A DNA stretch of 64,000 nucleotides, from the NCBI RefSeq assembly GCF_004364645.1, contig NZ_SOAW01000001.1, positions 1,860,001 through 1,924,000 on the forward strand, in the 5' to 3' direction. Source of the stretch: Naumannella halotolerans (GTDB taxonomy: Bacteria; Actinomycetota; Actinomycetes; Propionibacteriales; Propionibacteriaceae). The translations under genes and the position numbers were made by a program. Under the pieces are notes generated by a model. The model had not been told where the DNA came from and searched no databases. It was given only the letters and a program-made list of their open reading frames with translations. Shown here in pieces: positions 17,185-25,633 of this stretch; the stretch's first letter is position 1; every line of letters starts with the position of its first letter.

Positions 17185-20100
17185 CAGCTCTCCTCCTCGT
17201 CATCGATGATCGCCCGCGCCGCCCGACGTGGTGGTGGCGAGATCTCCTCGTCGTCGTCGTCGTCAGGTGCCTCGTCGGGGTCGTCGGGCAGTGCCCGGGC
17301 GGCACGGCGGCCGACCACCGGGGGTTCGTCGTCAGCCCGGGATTCGTCAGCCCGGGAGTCGTCAGCCCTGGAGTCGTCGACGGCCAACCCCCGCCTGCCG
17401 GTCGCAGCCGGCGGTGCCTCCTGCGCGGCCGACGGTTCCTCGTGCGCGACTCGCGGTGCCTCCTGCGCGGCCGACGGTTCCTCGTGCCGGGGCGTCTGTT
17501 CGTGATGCGAGGCCGGCGGTTCGTGATGCGAGGCCGGCGGTTCGTGATGGGACGACGGCGGGGCCTTCGGCAGCGGCTTCTCCGCGGCCGGGGTGGTCTC
17601 CACCGGTGGCGTCGGATCGGCATCCGCGGCCGGTTCGCCGAGCCGGCCCAGTTCGCTGAAGTCTCCCAATGTCCGGGACTTGCGCAGCGGCTCGCCGTCG
17701 GGGCGGACCCGTACCGGCGCCTGGGCGGCGGCCGCACTCAGCTGTCCGACCGGTGCCGGGGTACGCCGGCGCAGCGCCGGCAGTGCCATCACCACCACCA
17801 GCAGCAGCCCGATCAACTGGGCGACGGCGACGAACCCGTATCCGTTGTCGGTCAACCGGTAGCTGAGCTGGCCGCCGGCGGCCCCGACGGCGAAGGTCGG
17901 TCGCCCGTTGTCGCCCTGCACCGGGGCGAGTTCCGCCCCGTCGAGGAAGGCCTGCCAGCGCGGATCAGCGGGCTCGGCCAGCACCAGCACCCGATCCTGG
18001 TCACCGGGCAGGATCTCGGCGCCGGCGCGGCCGACCGGCACCGACACCTCCCCCGAGATCACCTCGGCCCGCGCTGCGCTGCTCGGTACGGTCCAGATCC
18101 GGGCCACCTCGTCGCTGCTCCCGGTCCCCAGACCCGGCACGTTGCCGATCTGGGCAAGTTGTTCCTCACTACCGCCCTGCACCCAAAGATAGGCCACCCC
18201 GAGCTGATTCAGGTCACTCAGCAGGGCATCATCGGAGCCGGCGAGCAGACGGGCCGTGACACTGGCCGTCAGGGCCTCGAACTGCGGGTCGGCACCGAAG
18301 ACGTACCCACGATCGGCCGAACCGAGCCGATAACCGGCATCCTCCAGCAGCGCCCAGCGCACCTGCTCACCCCGCAGATCCAGGCTCAGGGTGCGTACCC
18401 CTGCATCGGACTGCATGGCGTTGGTGATGAAGGCGGGCAGGGCCGAGCCGGCCCGACGATCCACCGGTCCGGTCATCGACCCGACCAGCCACCAGCCACT
18501 ACCGGCCAACAGACCCACCGCGACGACGGTCAGGGTGATCTTGGCCGCGACACCGCCGATCGGGTACGCACCACCGGCCGCCCGGCGGCCACCGTCGGAG
18601 CGGGCCAGCCCACCGAAGGCACCGGCCAGGCCGGCCGCCCCGGCCACCAGCGCACCGGCGAATCCGACGAACAACCAGACCAGTGCCTCGGGGCGTGCCT
18701 GGTCACCGGTCGGGCCGACGGCGACCACCGCCCCGGCGAGCAGCACCGCCATGGCGATACCGACCACCGACAACAGCCAGCCGACGGCGACGGCGGTGGA
18801 GAAGCGCAGCAGACTGCCGATCAGCGCCGCCAGCCACAGCAGGCCGAAGAAGACCGCACCGAGCCACCACGGGGAGCCACCGGCGAGCTGTCCGAGCAGC
18901 ACCGAGGGGTCGAAGCCGCCCTCCGCCGAGAGTGCCTGGGCAGCGTCTGGCCCGGTGAAGAAGCGACCGGGGAACACCAAGAGGCTGGGAATCCACGGAA
19001 ACAGCAGGATCAGCGGGATTCCCAGTGCCACCAGCACCCGACGCCAGGTCTGTGGCGCCAACCAGCAGAGGATGGCAGCACCGAGGACACCGAGCAGGAA
19101 CAGCGAAGGCACCACGGTGGTCAGCACGAGCAGCACCAAGCCGCCGGCGAAGGCGGGGCGGAAGGCATCGATCCGCCGGCTGTCCGGTCGCTCGCGCAGG
19201 CGCTCGTCGGCGCTGATCAGATCGTGGCCGGCCGCGCCGAGGGCGGGCAGCAGCACCGCGACCACGACGGTGGCCACGGAGGCCTGGTTGAGCACCCCGA
19301 GCATGGGCAGCAACAGACCGTAGGCCAGGGGCGCCAGCCACCGGACCAGCCGGGAGCTGAAGAGCCGCTTCGCCAGCAGCCAGGCGCTGAGGAAGGCCAG
19401 ACCGACCGAACCGAAGACCAGCACGGTGATCAACAACTCGGGCTGCCCGACGGTGACCAACGAGGCCAGGGCGGTCAGGCCGATCCACGGACTGGCTGCC
19501 TGGAAGGGAGCCCCGGGGATCGGCTCGAGGTAGGCATCGAAGGCCGCCGAGAGGTCCGGCTGGCTGGGCAGCAGGTAGGGCCCGGTGAGCAGCCCGGGGC
19601 CGATCAGCAACCGTCCGGCCACCAGGCTCAGACCGATCAGCAGGGCGAAGGTGATGGCGGTCGGGTTCTGCCAGGCCGGCCGTGCGTTGTCACCGTGATC
19701 GGAGTAGGCGTCACCGGTGAGTTCGTCCAGCGAACTGCTCGCGCCCTCCCCGGCCAGGGCACGCCACCGGCGACCGATGGCCCTGCCCGCGGAGTCGACG
19801 GCGAGCCCGAGTGCGGCGAACCGGGCCGGCCGCAGGGAACGGGTGCGCTGACGATCGGAGCTCGAGGCCGAATCCTCACCGGAACGTTCCCGCAGCGCGG
19901 TCACGATCTCGCGCGATCCCAGGTAGTGCCGGGCAGCGCGCCACTCGTCGGCGGCGGCCGACGGGTCCTTGCCCAGCAGATAGCCCAGTGAGCGCAGGAC
20001 GCAGGCCAGGACCAGCCGGATCGAGGACCCGACGGCGGCCAGACCGCTGCGGTGGGAGTTGACCACGATCATCGACAAGGCGCGTTCGGTGGCCCGGGGG

Positions 20101-20936
20101 TGATCGCCGATCACCCAGGAGTCGCGCAGCCCGGCATGACCTGCCTGCAGATGGGTGATCTTGGCGGTCGGTACGGCCAGCGCCCGGTGCCCGGCGAGGT
20201 TCGCGCGCCAACCGAATGCCACCCCGTCCCGGAACAGACCGAGTTCGGAATCGAGGCCGTCGAGCTCGTCGAAGACCCGGCGCCGAACGAGCAGGCCGCA
20301 GGTCGACAGCCCCAGGACCTCACGGGAACCCCGCTGGTGCTGGTCGATCTCCCCCGGCTCCAGACCCGTGTCGCGACGCGCCGAGTTGCTCAGCGACTCA
20401 CCGAAGCCGGTGATCTCGGCCGGACGGCCGGCCTGATTGGGCCGTAGCAGCATCGGACCGAGGAGATCGGCGGTCCGTCCCTCGGTGAGGGCTGCGGTGA
20501 GGAGTTCTGCCAGTGCCTCGGGGCCGGGCACGGCATCGTCGTGGAGCAGCCAGATCCAGTCGCTGGGCGCCGGTTCGGACTCCAGTCCCTCGGCGACGGC
20601 CAGCCCGAAGCCCGCATCCGAGCCCGTGCGGATCTCGTCGACGATGCCGTCTGCCCTGGCGGCCTGCAACAACTCGGGGGTGGCGTCGGTCGATCCGGCG
20701 TCGACGGCGATGACTGCGCTGGGACGTACCGTCTGCGACTGCAGACCGTGGAGCGCGGCGGGCAGCCACTCCTCACCGTTGTGGGCGACGAGGACCGCGG
20801 TGACGGTCGTCCTACTGAGGTCGACGGTCTCCCGTTCGTCCTCACGGTCGAGCCAGGACCAGTCGAAATCGGCAGTCGTCGTCGGGTGCGAGGATGACGC
20901 GGGTGGAGGATTGGACGTCATCTCTGCTGCGGACAC
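17184..20936 (-). CDS. Large membrane GT2-family glycosyltransferase with a low-complexity tail
   Basis: This 1250-aa protein has three parts. Residues ~40-290 are a GT-A glycosyltransferase 2 domain: VTAVLVAHNGEEWLPAAL, the VIAVDAGSTDATPEL nucleotide-sugar site, and IWLLHDDAVPGPEAL carrying the metal-binding Asp pair. Residues ~400-1050 hold many hydrophobic helices, interrupted by a hydrophilic segment around 850-960 that is probably extracytoplasmic. The last ~170 residues are disordered, with His/Glu/Pro and Ala/Glu repeats. It probably polymerises or transfers a sugar at the membrane; the acceptor is unknown. The start is GTG 20936 or ATG 20921; neither has a strong ribosome site. It lies 33 bp after whiB2 and overlaps the DUF5719 gene start by one base, so whiB2-GT2-DUF5719 look like one operon. 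Confidence 0.9.
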   Translation of the reverse strand: MSAAEMTSNPPPASSSHPTTTADFDWSWLDREDERETVDLSRTTVTAVLVAHNGEEWLPAALHGLQSQTVRPSAVIAVDAGSTDATPELLQAARADGIVDEIRTGSDAGFGLAVAEGLESEPAPSDWIWLLHDDAVPGPEALAELLTAALTEGRTADLLGPMLLRPNQAGRPAEITGFGESLSNSARRDTGLEPGEIDQHQRGSREVLGLSTCGLLVRRRVFDELDGLDSELGLFRDGVAFGWRANLAGHRALAVPTAKITHLQAGHAGLRDSWVIGDHPRATERALSMIVVNSHRSGLAAVGSSIRLVLACVLRSLGYLLGKDPSAAADEWRAARHYLGSREIVTALRERSGEDSASSSDRQRTRSLRPARFAALGLAVDSAGRAIGRRWRALAGEGASSSLDELTGDAYSDHGDNARPAWQNPTAITFALLIGLSLVAGRLLIGPGLLTGPYLLPSQPDLSAAFDAYLEPIPGAPFQAASPWIGLTALASLVTVGQPELLITVLVFGSVGLAFLSAWLLAKRLFSSRLVRWLAPLAYGLLLPMLGVLNQASVATVVVAVLLPALGAAGHDLISADERLRERPDSRRIDAFRPAFAGGLVLLVLTTVVPSLFLLGVLGAAILCWLAPQTWRRVLVALGIPLILLFPWIPSLLVFPGRFFTGPDAAQALSAEGGFDPSVLLGQLAGGSPWWLGAVFFGLLWLAALIGSLLRFSTAVAVGWLLSVVGIAMAVLLAGAVVAVGPTGDQARPEALVWLFVGFAGALVAGAAGLAGAFGGLARSDGGRRAAGGAYPIGGVAAKITLTVVAVGLLAGSGWWLVGSMTGPVDRRAGSALPAFITNAMQSDAGVRTLSLDLRGEQVRWALLEDAGYRLGSADRGYVFGADPQFEALTASVTARLLAGSDDALLSDLNQLGVAYLWVQGGSEEQLAQIGNVPGLGTGSSDEVARIWTVPSSAARAEVISGEVSVPVGRAGAEILPGDQDRVLVLAEPADPRWQAFLDGAELAPVQGDNGRPTFAVGAAGGQLSYRLTDNGYGFVAVAQLIGLLLVVVMALPALRRRTPAPVGQLSAAAAQAPVRVRPDGEPLRKSRTLGDFSELGRLGEPAADADPTPPVETTPAAEKPLPKAPPSSHHEPPASHHEPPASHHEQTPRHEEPSAAQEAPRVAHEEPSAAQEAPPAATGRRGLAVDDSRADDSRADESRADDEPPVVGRRAARALPDDPDEAPDDDDDEEISPPPRRAARAIIDDEEES
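17500..17550 (-). repeat. 21-bp tandem repeats encoding HHEPPAS units
   Basis: The unit tcgtgatgcgaggccggcgg occurs at 17500-17520 and 17521-17541, with a third diverged copy after it. It encodes the ASHHEPP repeat in the glycosyltransferase tail. A nearby imperfect repeat (17395-17480) encodes PSAAQEAP. Slippage-prone coding repeats in a disordered His/Glu-rich tail. Confidence 0.8.
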
Positions 20937-20969
20937 GGCTCGATCTTCTCAGACAGCCCGGGGAAGGAC

Positions 20970-21233
20970 TCAGACGGCTCGCTTCTTCAGCTTGCGGCGT
21001 TCACGTTCGCTGAGACCGCCCCAGATGCCGAAGCGCTCGTCATTGGCCAGCGCGTACTCCAGGCACTCGCTGCGGACATCGCAGGAGAGACAGACCTTCT
21101 TCGCCTCTCGTGTGGAACCGCCCTTCTCGGGGAAGAAGGCCTCCGGATCGGTCTGCGCGCACAGGGCACGCTCCTGCCAACCCAGGATCCCCTCGTCATC
21201 CTCCGCGGGTTCACCCACGTGAAGCTCCAGCAT
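20970..21233 (-). CDS. whiB2: WhiB-family [4Fe-4S] transcription factor, WhiB2/WhmD-like
   Basis: This 87-aa protein has four cysteines for the Fe-S cluster (one in ALCAQTDPE, then VCLSCDVRSEC). The family motif GIWGGLSERERRKLKK is followed by a basic C-terminal DNA-binding tail ending KKRAV. The position upstream of a glycosyltransferase and opposite fbiA/cofD matches the whiB2 (Rv3260c) locus of mycobacteria, whose WhmD/WhiB2 product controls septation and cell division. Ribosome site AGGAGGAAAC precedes the ATG. A well-formed promoter lies 47-75 bp upstream of the start. The family is certain; WhiB2 orthology rests on synteny. Confidence 0.95.
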   Translation of the reverse strand: MLELHVGEPAEDDEGILGWQERALCAQTDPEAFFPEKGGSTREAKKVCLSCDVRSECLEYALANDERFGIWGGLSERERRKLKKRAV

Positions 21234-21279
21234 GTTTCCTCCTCGACCCGAACCGGCTCGAGCCCGGTTCCTGCCTGAA

Positions 21280-21308
21280 ATTACATGCCTGTAAGTCCAT
21301 TAAGTCAA
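21280..21308 (-). promoter_or_regulatory. whiB2 promoter: TTGACT, 17-bp spacer, TGTAAT
   Basis: On the minus strand, TTGACT (21303-21308) and TGTAAT (21280-21285) are separated by exactly 17 bp, a near-canonical sigma-70 (SigA/HrdB) layout, about 47 bp upstream of the whiB2 ATG. The -10 lies inside a palindrome TTACATGCCTGTAA (21281-21294; arms TTACA/TGTAA, spacer 4), suggesting a regulator site overlapping the promoter. This is one of the few AT-rich patches in the region. Confidence 0.7.
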
Positions 21309-21741
21309 GCGGTACGACAAGCTACGACCGCCGATCCTGCCGCAAACCTACTCGTGGGTACCCCCAGCGCGGTTCGAGATCGTCCTGCCGCCACCGGTGC
21401 CGACTCCGACCATCGCCGGCTGCCGCGGCGCTTCGTCGGACGGTCTGTTCGGCCGACCATCGGGCGATCCGTGCGGTGGCATGCAGCGGCGATGTCGGTC
21501 ACCCGGCCACCTCGGACCGGACCAACGCCCCATTCCTGCTCCGTTCGTTCGCTCGGCCGACCGGTCTGGGACGACCCGCCGGCTCGATGCACTCAGAGTA
21601 GGTCGGGGATCCTCGATCCGGCAGGCACGACACACCGGCGTTTTCCACAGGCGGGACATCCCGCGCCGCACCCGGTACGCCCCCGTCGCTCGCCGATCCG
21701 GAAAGTCGATCCCCGGAGTCGGCAGATGCCAAGATGGGAGC
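21309..21741. other. Non-coding stretch between the whiB2 promoter and cofD
   Basis: No convincing gene is seen in these ~430 bp. Frames that remain open have arginine/proline-rich translations typical of GC-rich non-coding DNA. It presumably holds the cofD promoter and the whiB2 upstream region. I see no tRNA, terminator or riboswitch here. Confidence 0.5.
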
Positions 21742-22764
21742 GTGGCACCAGTTCCCGAACCCTCTGCACCGCGATCCATCACCGTGCTGGCCGGCGGGGT
21801 CGGCGGATCCCGCTTCGTCCGCGGGGTGCGGCAGGCCTGGCCGGAGGCGTCGATCACGGTGATCGCCAACACCGCCGACGACATCACCCTGCACGGTCTG
21901 CGGATCTGCCCCGACATCGACACCATGCTCTACACCCTGGGCGGGGGAATCGACCCCGAGAAGGGCTGGGGCCGGCGCGAGGAGACCTGGTCGATCGCCG
22001 AGGAGTTCACTGCCTACGGCGCCGAGCCCCGGTGGTTCGGCCTGGGCGATCGGGACATCGCCACCCACCTCGTGCGCACCCAGCTGCTCGACAACGGCTA
22101 TTCGCTCAGCGAGGTGACCCAGGTGCTGGCAGACCGCTGGCTGGCCGAGCTGCCGGGGGTCCGGGTGCTGCCGATGACCGATGATCGGGTGGAGACCCAG
22201 GTGGTGATCACCGACCCCGACACCCCGGCCGGCCAGCGGGCGATCCACTTCCAGGAGTACTGGGTACGCCACCACGCCGAGCCCGAGGTACGCCAGATCG
22301 TGCAACTCGGGATCGAGGACGCCCGCCCGGGCCCGGGAGTGATCGAGGCGATCACCGACTCCGAGCTGGTACTGCTGGCACCGAGCAACCCGGTGGTCTC
22401 GATCGGTCCGATCCTGGCCGTGCCGGGCATCCGGGGCGCCATCGGTACCACCGAGGCAGCGGTCCTCGGCTTCTCCGGGATCCTCGGCGGCTCCCCGATC
22501 CTGGGGATGGCGCACAAGTTGTTGCCGGCGATCGGGGTGGAGGTGAGTGCAGCCGGTGTCGGCGCGCATTACGGGGCTCGGTCCAGGACCGGCATCCTGG
22601 ACGGCTGGTTGGTCGACACCGCCGATGCCGCCACGGTGGACGAACTGCGCGCGGTCGGCCTGCCCACCCTCGCCCATCCGCTGCTGATGACCGACCCGGA
22701 GCTGACCGCGCAGTTCGTCCGGGCCGGCGCCGACTTCGTCACCCGGAACCGGCCGGCCGCCTGA
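21742..22764 (+). CDS. cofD: 2-phospho-L-lactate transferase family (CofD/FbiA), coenzyme F420 biosynthesis
   Basis: This 340-aa protein transfers the phospho-lactyl or phosphoenolpyruvyl moiety from a GDP-activated intermediate to the deazaflavin Fo, giving (dehydro-)F420-0. Signatures include the N-terminal ITVLAGGVGGSRFVRG nucleotide loop, ITVIANTADDITLHGLRICPDIDTM, GLGDRDIATHLVR and LLAPSNPVVSIGPIL, all typical of the family. Start GTG 21742 is chosen because the family begins right at the LAGGVGG strand; longer in-frame starts would add ~115 non-homologous residues. Its stop overlaps the cofE start by one base (TGATG), so the two are coupled. In mycobacteria this pair is fbiA-fbiB. Confidence 0.94.
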   Translation: MAPVPEPSAPRSITVLAGGVGGSRFVRGVRQAWPEASITVIANTADDITLHGLRICPDIDTMLYTLGGGIDPEKGWGRREETWSIAEEFTAYGAEPRWFGLGDRDIATHLVRTQLLDNGYSLSEVTQVLADRWLAELPGVRVLPMTDDRVETQVVITDPDTPAGQRAIHFQEYWVRHHAEPEVRQIVQLGIEDARPGPGVIEAITDSELVLLAPSNPVVSIGPILAVPGIRGAIGTTEAAVLGFSGILGGSPILGMAHKLLPAIGVEVSAAGVGAHYGARSRTGILDGWLVDTADAATVDELRAVGLPTLAHPLLMTDPELTAQFVRAGADFVTRNRPAA

Positions 22765-23618
22765 TGATCGAGATCTTCGCCCCCGAGGGGATCGGCGAGA
22801 TCTCCGCCGGTGATCAACTCGCACCGATCCTGCTCCGGGCACTGGCCGATGCCGGTGGCCTGCGCGACGGGGACATCGTCTGCGTCACCTCCAAGATCAT
22901 CAGCAAATCCGAGGGACGCTTCCGCGAGTCCTCCCAGGCGGCCCGGGCACTGACCGAGGAGACCGTCGAGACCGTCGCCCGGCGGGATCGGGTACGGATC
23001 GTCCGCAACCGCCAGGGCATCGTGCAGGCCGCCGCCGGGATCGACAGCTCCAATGTGGCCGCCGGTTCCATCCTGTTGCTGCCGATCGACCCCGACGCCA
23101 GTGCGGCGCGATTGCGCGCAGAACTCCTGGCCGGCTCCGGGCGCCGGGTCGGGGTGTTGATCACCGACACCGCCGGCAGGGCCTGGCGGATCGGCCAGAC
23201 CGATCAGGCGATCGGCGCCAGCGGGGTGCGTACCAGCCTGGGTTATGCCGGGCAGACCGACGATTACGGCAACGACCTGGTGGTGACCCAGATGGCGGTG
23301 GCCGACGAACTCGCCGCCGCCGCGGATCTGGTGAAGGGCAAGCTTCGCCAATGTCCGGTGGCCGTCATCCGTGGCCTGCCCGAGCTGGTCGTCGACGCCG
23401 AGGAACCGGCCGCACAACTGCAGCGGGACCAGGCTTCGGACATGTTCGCCCGGGGCACCCGGGAGGCCGTGCTGTGGGCGCTGCTGGATGCCTGGGACCG
23501 GACCGCGGACTACCCCCGGCTGGTCGAGCTCGACGGCGAGGAGCTGATCGACTCGACCCTGGCAGTGCTCGACGGCGAGGAATCCACCCTGCGCCGGATC
23601 CTGGCGACCATCGCCTGA
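22764..23618 (+). CDS. cofE: F420-0:gamma-glutamyl ligase (CofE), without the FbiB reductase domain
   Basis: This 284-aa protein adds glutamate residues to F420-0. The signatures are at the normal places: N-terminal EIFAPEGIGEISAGDQL, GDIVCVTSKIISKSEGR, the GRRVGVLITDTAGRAWRIGQ core and GYAGQTDDYGNDLVVTQ. It ends soon after, with an extra ~35 residues past the last CofE element. Mycobacterial FbiB is ~450 aa and carries a C-terminal FMN-dependent nitroreductase-like domain that reduces dehydro-F420-0; nothing like it follows here or elsewhere in the window. It is coupled to cofD (1-bp overlap) and convergent with manC. Confidence 0.94.
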   Translation: MIEIFAPEGIGEISAGDQLAPILLRALADAGGLRDGDIVCVTSKIISKSEGRFRESSQAARALTEETVETVARRDRVRIVRNRQGIVQAAAGIDSSNVAAGSILLLPIDPDASAARLRAELLAGSGRRVGVLITDTAGRAWRIGQTDQAIGASGVRTSLGYAGQTDDYGNDLVVTQMAVADELAAAADLVKGKLRQCPVAVIRGLPELVVDAEEPAAQLQRDQASDMFARGTREAVLWALLDAWDRTADYPRLVELDGEELIDSTLAVLDGEESTLRRILATIA

Positions 23619-23633
23619 TCGGCGGGGCGGACC

Positions 23634-24710
23634 TCAGGCGAACTGCGAGGCCCGGGCCTCCACCTGTGCGACCAGATCCTTGATCCGCTCCGACTCCGAG
23701 GCCGGACAGACCAGCAGGGCGTCACCGCTGTGCACCACGACCACGTCGGAGAGCCCGAAGACGGCGATCAGCGACTCGTCAGCGGCCCGGTTGATCACCA
23801 CGTTGTCATGGGCATCGACCAGCAGCGCCCGGCCGTCGACACTGTTGCCCTGGTCGTCGCTCGGCAGGTGTTCGGCCAGCGCCGAGTACCCGCCCACGTC
23901 CTGCCAGGTCACCGGCAGCGGCACCGCCACCACATGCGCGCTGCCGCGGCCGCCGGCGACCGGCTCCATCACTGCGTAGTCGACGCTGATCTTCGGCAGC
24001 TTCCGGAACAGTTCCTCCAGCAGTTCGGGCTGGGCGGCGATCCTGGTGACCAATTGATGACAGTCGGGAACCAGCCGCTGCAGTTGGTCCAGCAGGGTCT
24101 GCGCGCGCCAGACGAACATCCCCGAGTTCCACCAGTAGTCGCCGGTGGCCAGGTACCGCTTGGCAGTCGGCAGGTCCGGCTTCTCCCGGAAGCCGGTGAC
24201 GGCGTACACACCGGGGACCTCCCCCACCTCCTCGCCGCGCTTGAGGTAGCCGTACCCGGTGTGCGGTGAGGTCGGGACGACCCCGAAGGTGACCATCGCC
24301 GAAGGATCGGTCTCGGCTGCCTCGAAGGCCGTCGCCAGGGCCTGCTGGAAGACCTCCACCGGTTGCATCACCTGATCGGCGGTGACCATCGCCACCACGG
24401 CGTCGGGGTCCGCGTGGGCCAGGACGGCCGCCGGCCAGGCGACCGCGTTCAACGAGTCGCGCCCCTCGGGCTCACCGAGGATCTGGTCCTCACCGAGCTC
24501 GGGGATCTCCTTGCGTACCTCCTGCTGGTACTTCGCGCCGGTGCAGACCAGGATGTGCTCATCGGGCACGGTGCCGCGGACCCGCTCGTAGGCCAGTCGC
24601 AGGAGTGAGGAGTCACCGATCAGGCGCAGCAACTGTTTGGGAGTCCCCTGCCGCGACAGCGGCCACAGACGCTTTCCCGAACCTCCGGCCATGATCACCA
24701 CATAACGCAT
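23634..24710 (-). CDS. manC: Mannose-1-phosphate guanylyltransferase
   Basis: This 358-aa protein makes GDP-mannose from mannose-1-phosphate and GTP, the donor (with ManB upstream in the pathway) for mannosylated envelope components. The nucleotidyltransferase signature VVIMAGGSGKRLWPLSR is at the N-terminus (residues ~4-20). Further elements are GDSSLLRLAYERV, VVAMVTADQVM and GYGYLKRGEEVG, then EKPDLPTAKRYL and the metal-binding WNSGMFVWRA. The start is ATG 24710 (MRYVVIMAGG); a longer in-frame extension runs over the divergent TIGR03089 gene and is rejected. It is a single-domain enzyme, without the fused isomerase domain seen in some bacteria. Confidence 0.95.
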   Translation of the reverse strand: MRYVVIMAGGSGKRLWPLSRQGTPKQLLRLIGDSSLLRLAYERVRGTVPDEHILVCTGAKYQQEVRKEIPELGEDQILGEPEGRDSLNAVAWPAAVLAHADPDAVVAMVTADQVMQPVEVFQQALATAFEAAETDPSAMVTFGVVPTSPHTGYGYLKRGEEVGEVPGVYAVTGFREKPDLPTAKRYLATGDYWWNSGMFVWRAQTLLDQLQRLVPDCHQLVTRIAAQPELLEELFRKLPKISVDYAVMEPVAGGRGSAHVVAVPLPVTWQDVGGYSALAEHLPSDDQGNSVDGRALLVDAHDNVVINRAADESLIAVFGLSDVVVVHSGDALLVCPASESERIKDLVAQVEARASQFA

Positions 24711-24813
24711 GGTCGCCAGCGTAGGGCAGTGCCGGAGCCGGTAGGTACAAACGCTTCGGCAGCGGCACGAATTGCCGCCGTCGCACCCACGCCCGGCCCC
24801 GTAGGCTGGCCGG

Positions 24814-25518
24814 GTGCCCACACCTGTCGATCTGCTCGCCGAGCGTGTCCGCCACGACGGTGCCCGACCGTTGTTGACCCAGTACCGCGACGGTGCCCGC
24901 ACCGAGCTGTCCGCAGCCAGCTTCGCCAACTGGGTGGACAAGACCGTGAACTGGCTGGACGAGGAGGACCTGACCGATCTCGACGGTACGGGCGAGTCCC
25001 TGCTGGCCATCGAACTGGCACTCACCGAACCTGCCCACTGGATGACCTTCGTCTGGTGGATGGCCGCCTGGCAGGCAGGTCTGCCGGTCACCCCGGTACC
25101 GGCTGCCGAGGCGGCGGTACGGGTCGGCGGGCCGACCATCACCGCCGGCGGGGCGGAGTTCGTGATCGGGTGCTCACTGCATCCGTTCGCCATGCCCGGC
25201 CCGGTGGCGCCGGGGGTGCTCGACTTCAGCGACGAGGTACGTCCGCAACCGGATGTGCATCAGGCCGCACCCGTCGACCCGGAGCGTCCCGCCTGGCTCG
25301 ACCGGCGCGGGGAGGTCACGGTCGCCGGGTTGCTGGACGACCTGACCCCCACCACCCGGGTGGGACTACTCACCACCCCGACCGATGCGTGGACGGCGCT
25401 GCGCCAGGGGTTGTTGAGCCCCCTGCTCGGCGGCGGGTCGGCGGTGTTGGTCAGCGGCACGGTGAGCGATGCCGAACTGGCAACGATCACTCGCTCCGAG
25501 GGCATCCGCAGCGACTGA
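24814..25518 (+). CDS. TIGR03089 family protein (actinobacterial, acyl-AMP-ligase-like)
   Basis: This 234-aa protein starts at GTG 24814 (PTPVDLLAERVRHDGARPLLTQY). It resembles the TIGR03089 family, actinobacterial proteins related to the N-terminal part of AMP-binding acyl-CoA synthetases but too short to have the full enzyme. The sequence has the ...GTRTELSxxSFANWVxKT-like start and a GLLTTPTDAWTALRQGLLSPLLGGGSAVLV end. No AMP-binding core motif or C-terminal domain is present, so catalysis is doubtful. It is divergent from manC (104 bp between starts). Confidence 0.8.
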   Translation: MPTPVDLLAERVRHDGARPLLTQYRDGARTELSAASFANWVDKTVNWLDEEDLTDLDGTGESLLAIELALTEPAHWMTFVWWMAAWQAGLPVTPVPAAEAAVRVGGPTITAGGAEFVIGCSLHPFAMPGPVAPGVLDFSDEVRPQPDVHQAAPVDPERPAWLDRRGEVTVAGLLDDLTPTTRVGLLTTPTDAWTALRQGLLSPLLGGGSAVLVSGTVSDAELATITRSEGIRSD

Positions 25519-25633
25519 CCGCATCCGGCGAGCTGCCCTCACCCGACGATCTGACCGACCCGACGGTCTGACCGGTCACGGGGAGGAGGATCGCCCTCGG
25601 CCGGCCCCGGTCGCCACCGACGCGGTGCGGGGA

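Noticed and set aside
17442-19991. Plus-strand frame of ~849 aa opposite the large glycosyltransferase
   Set aside because: Antisense shadow; the composition is Gly/Gln/Asp/Arg-rich without any conserved motif, and the minus strand has a clear GT2 protein.
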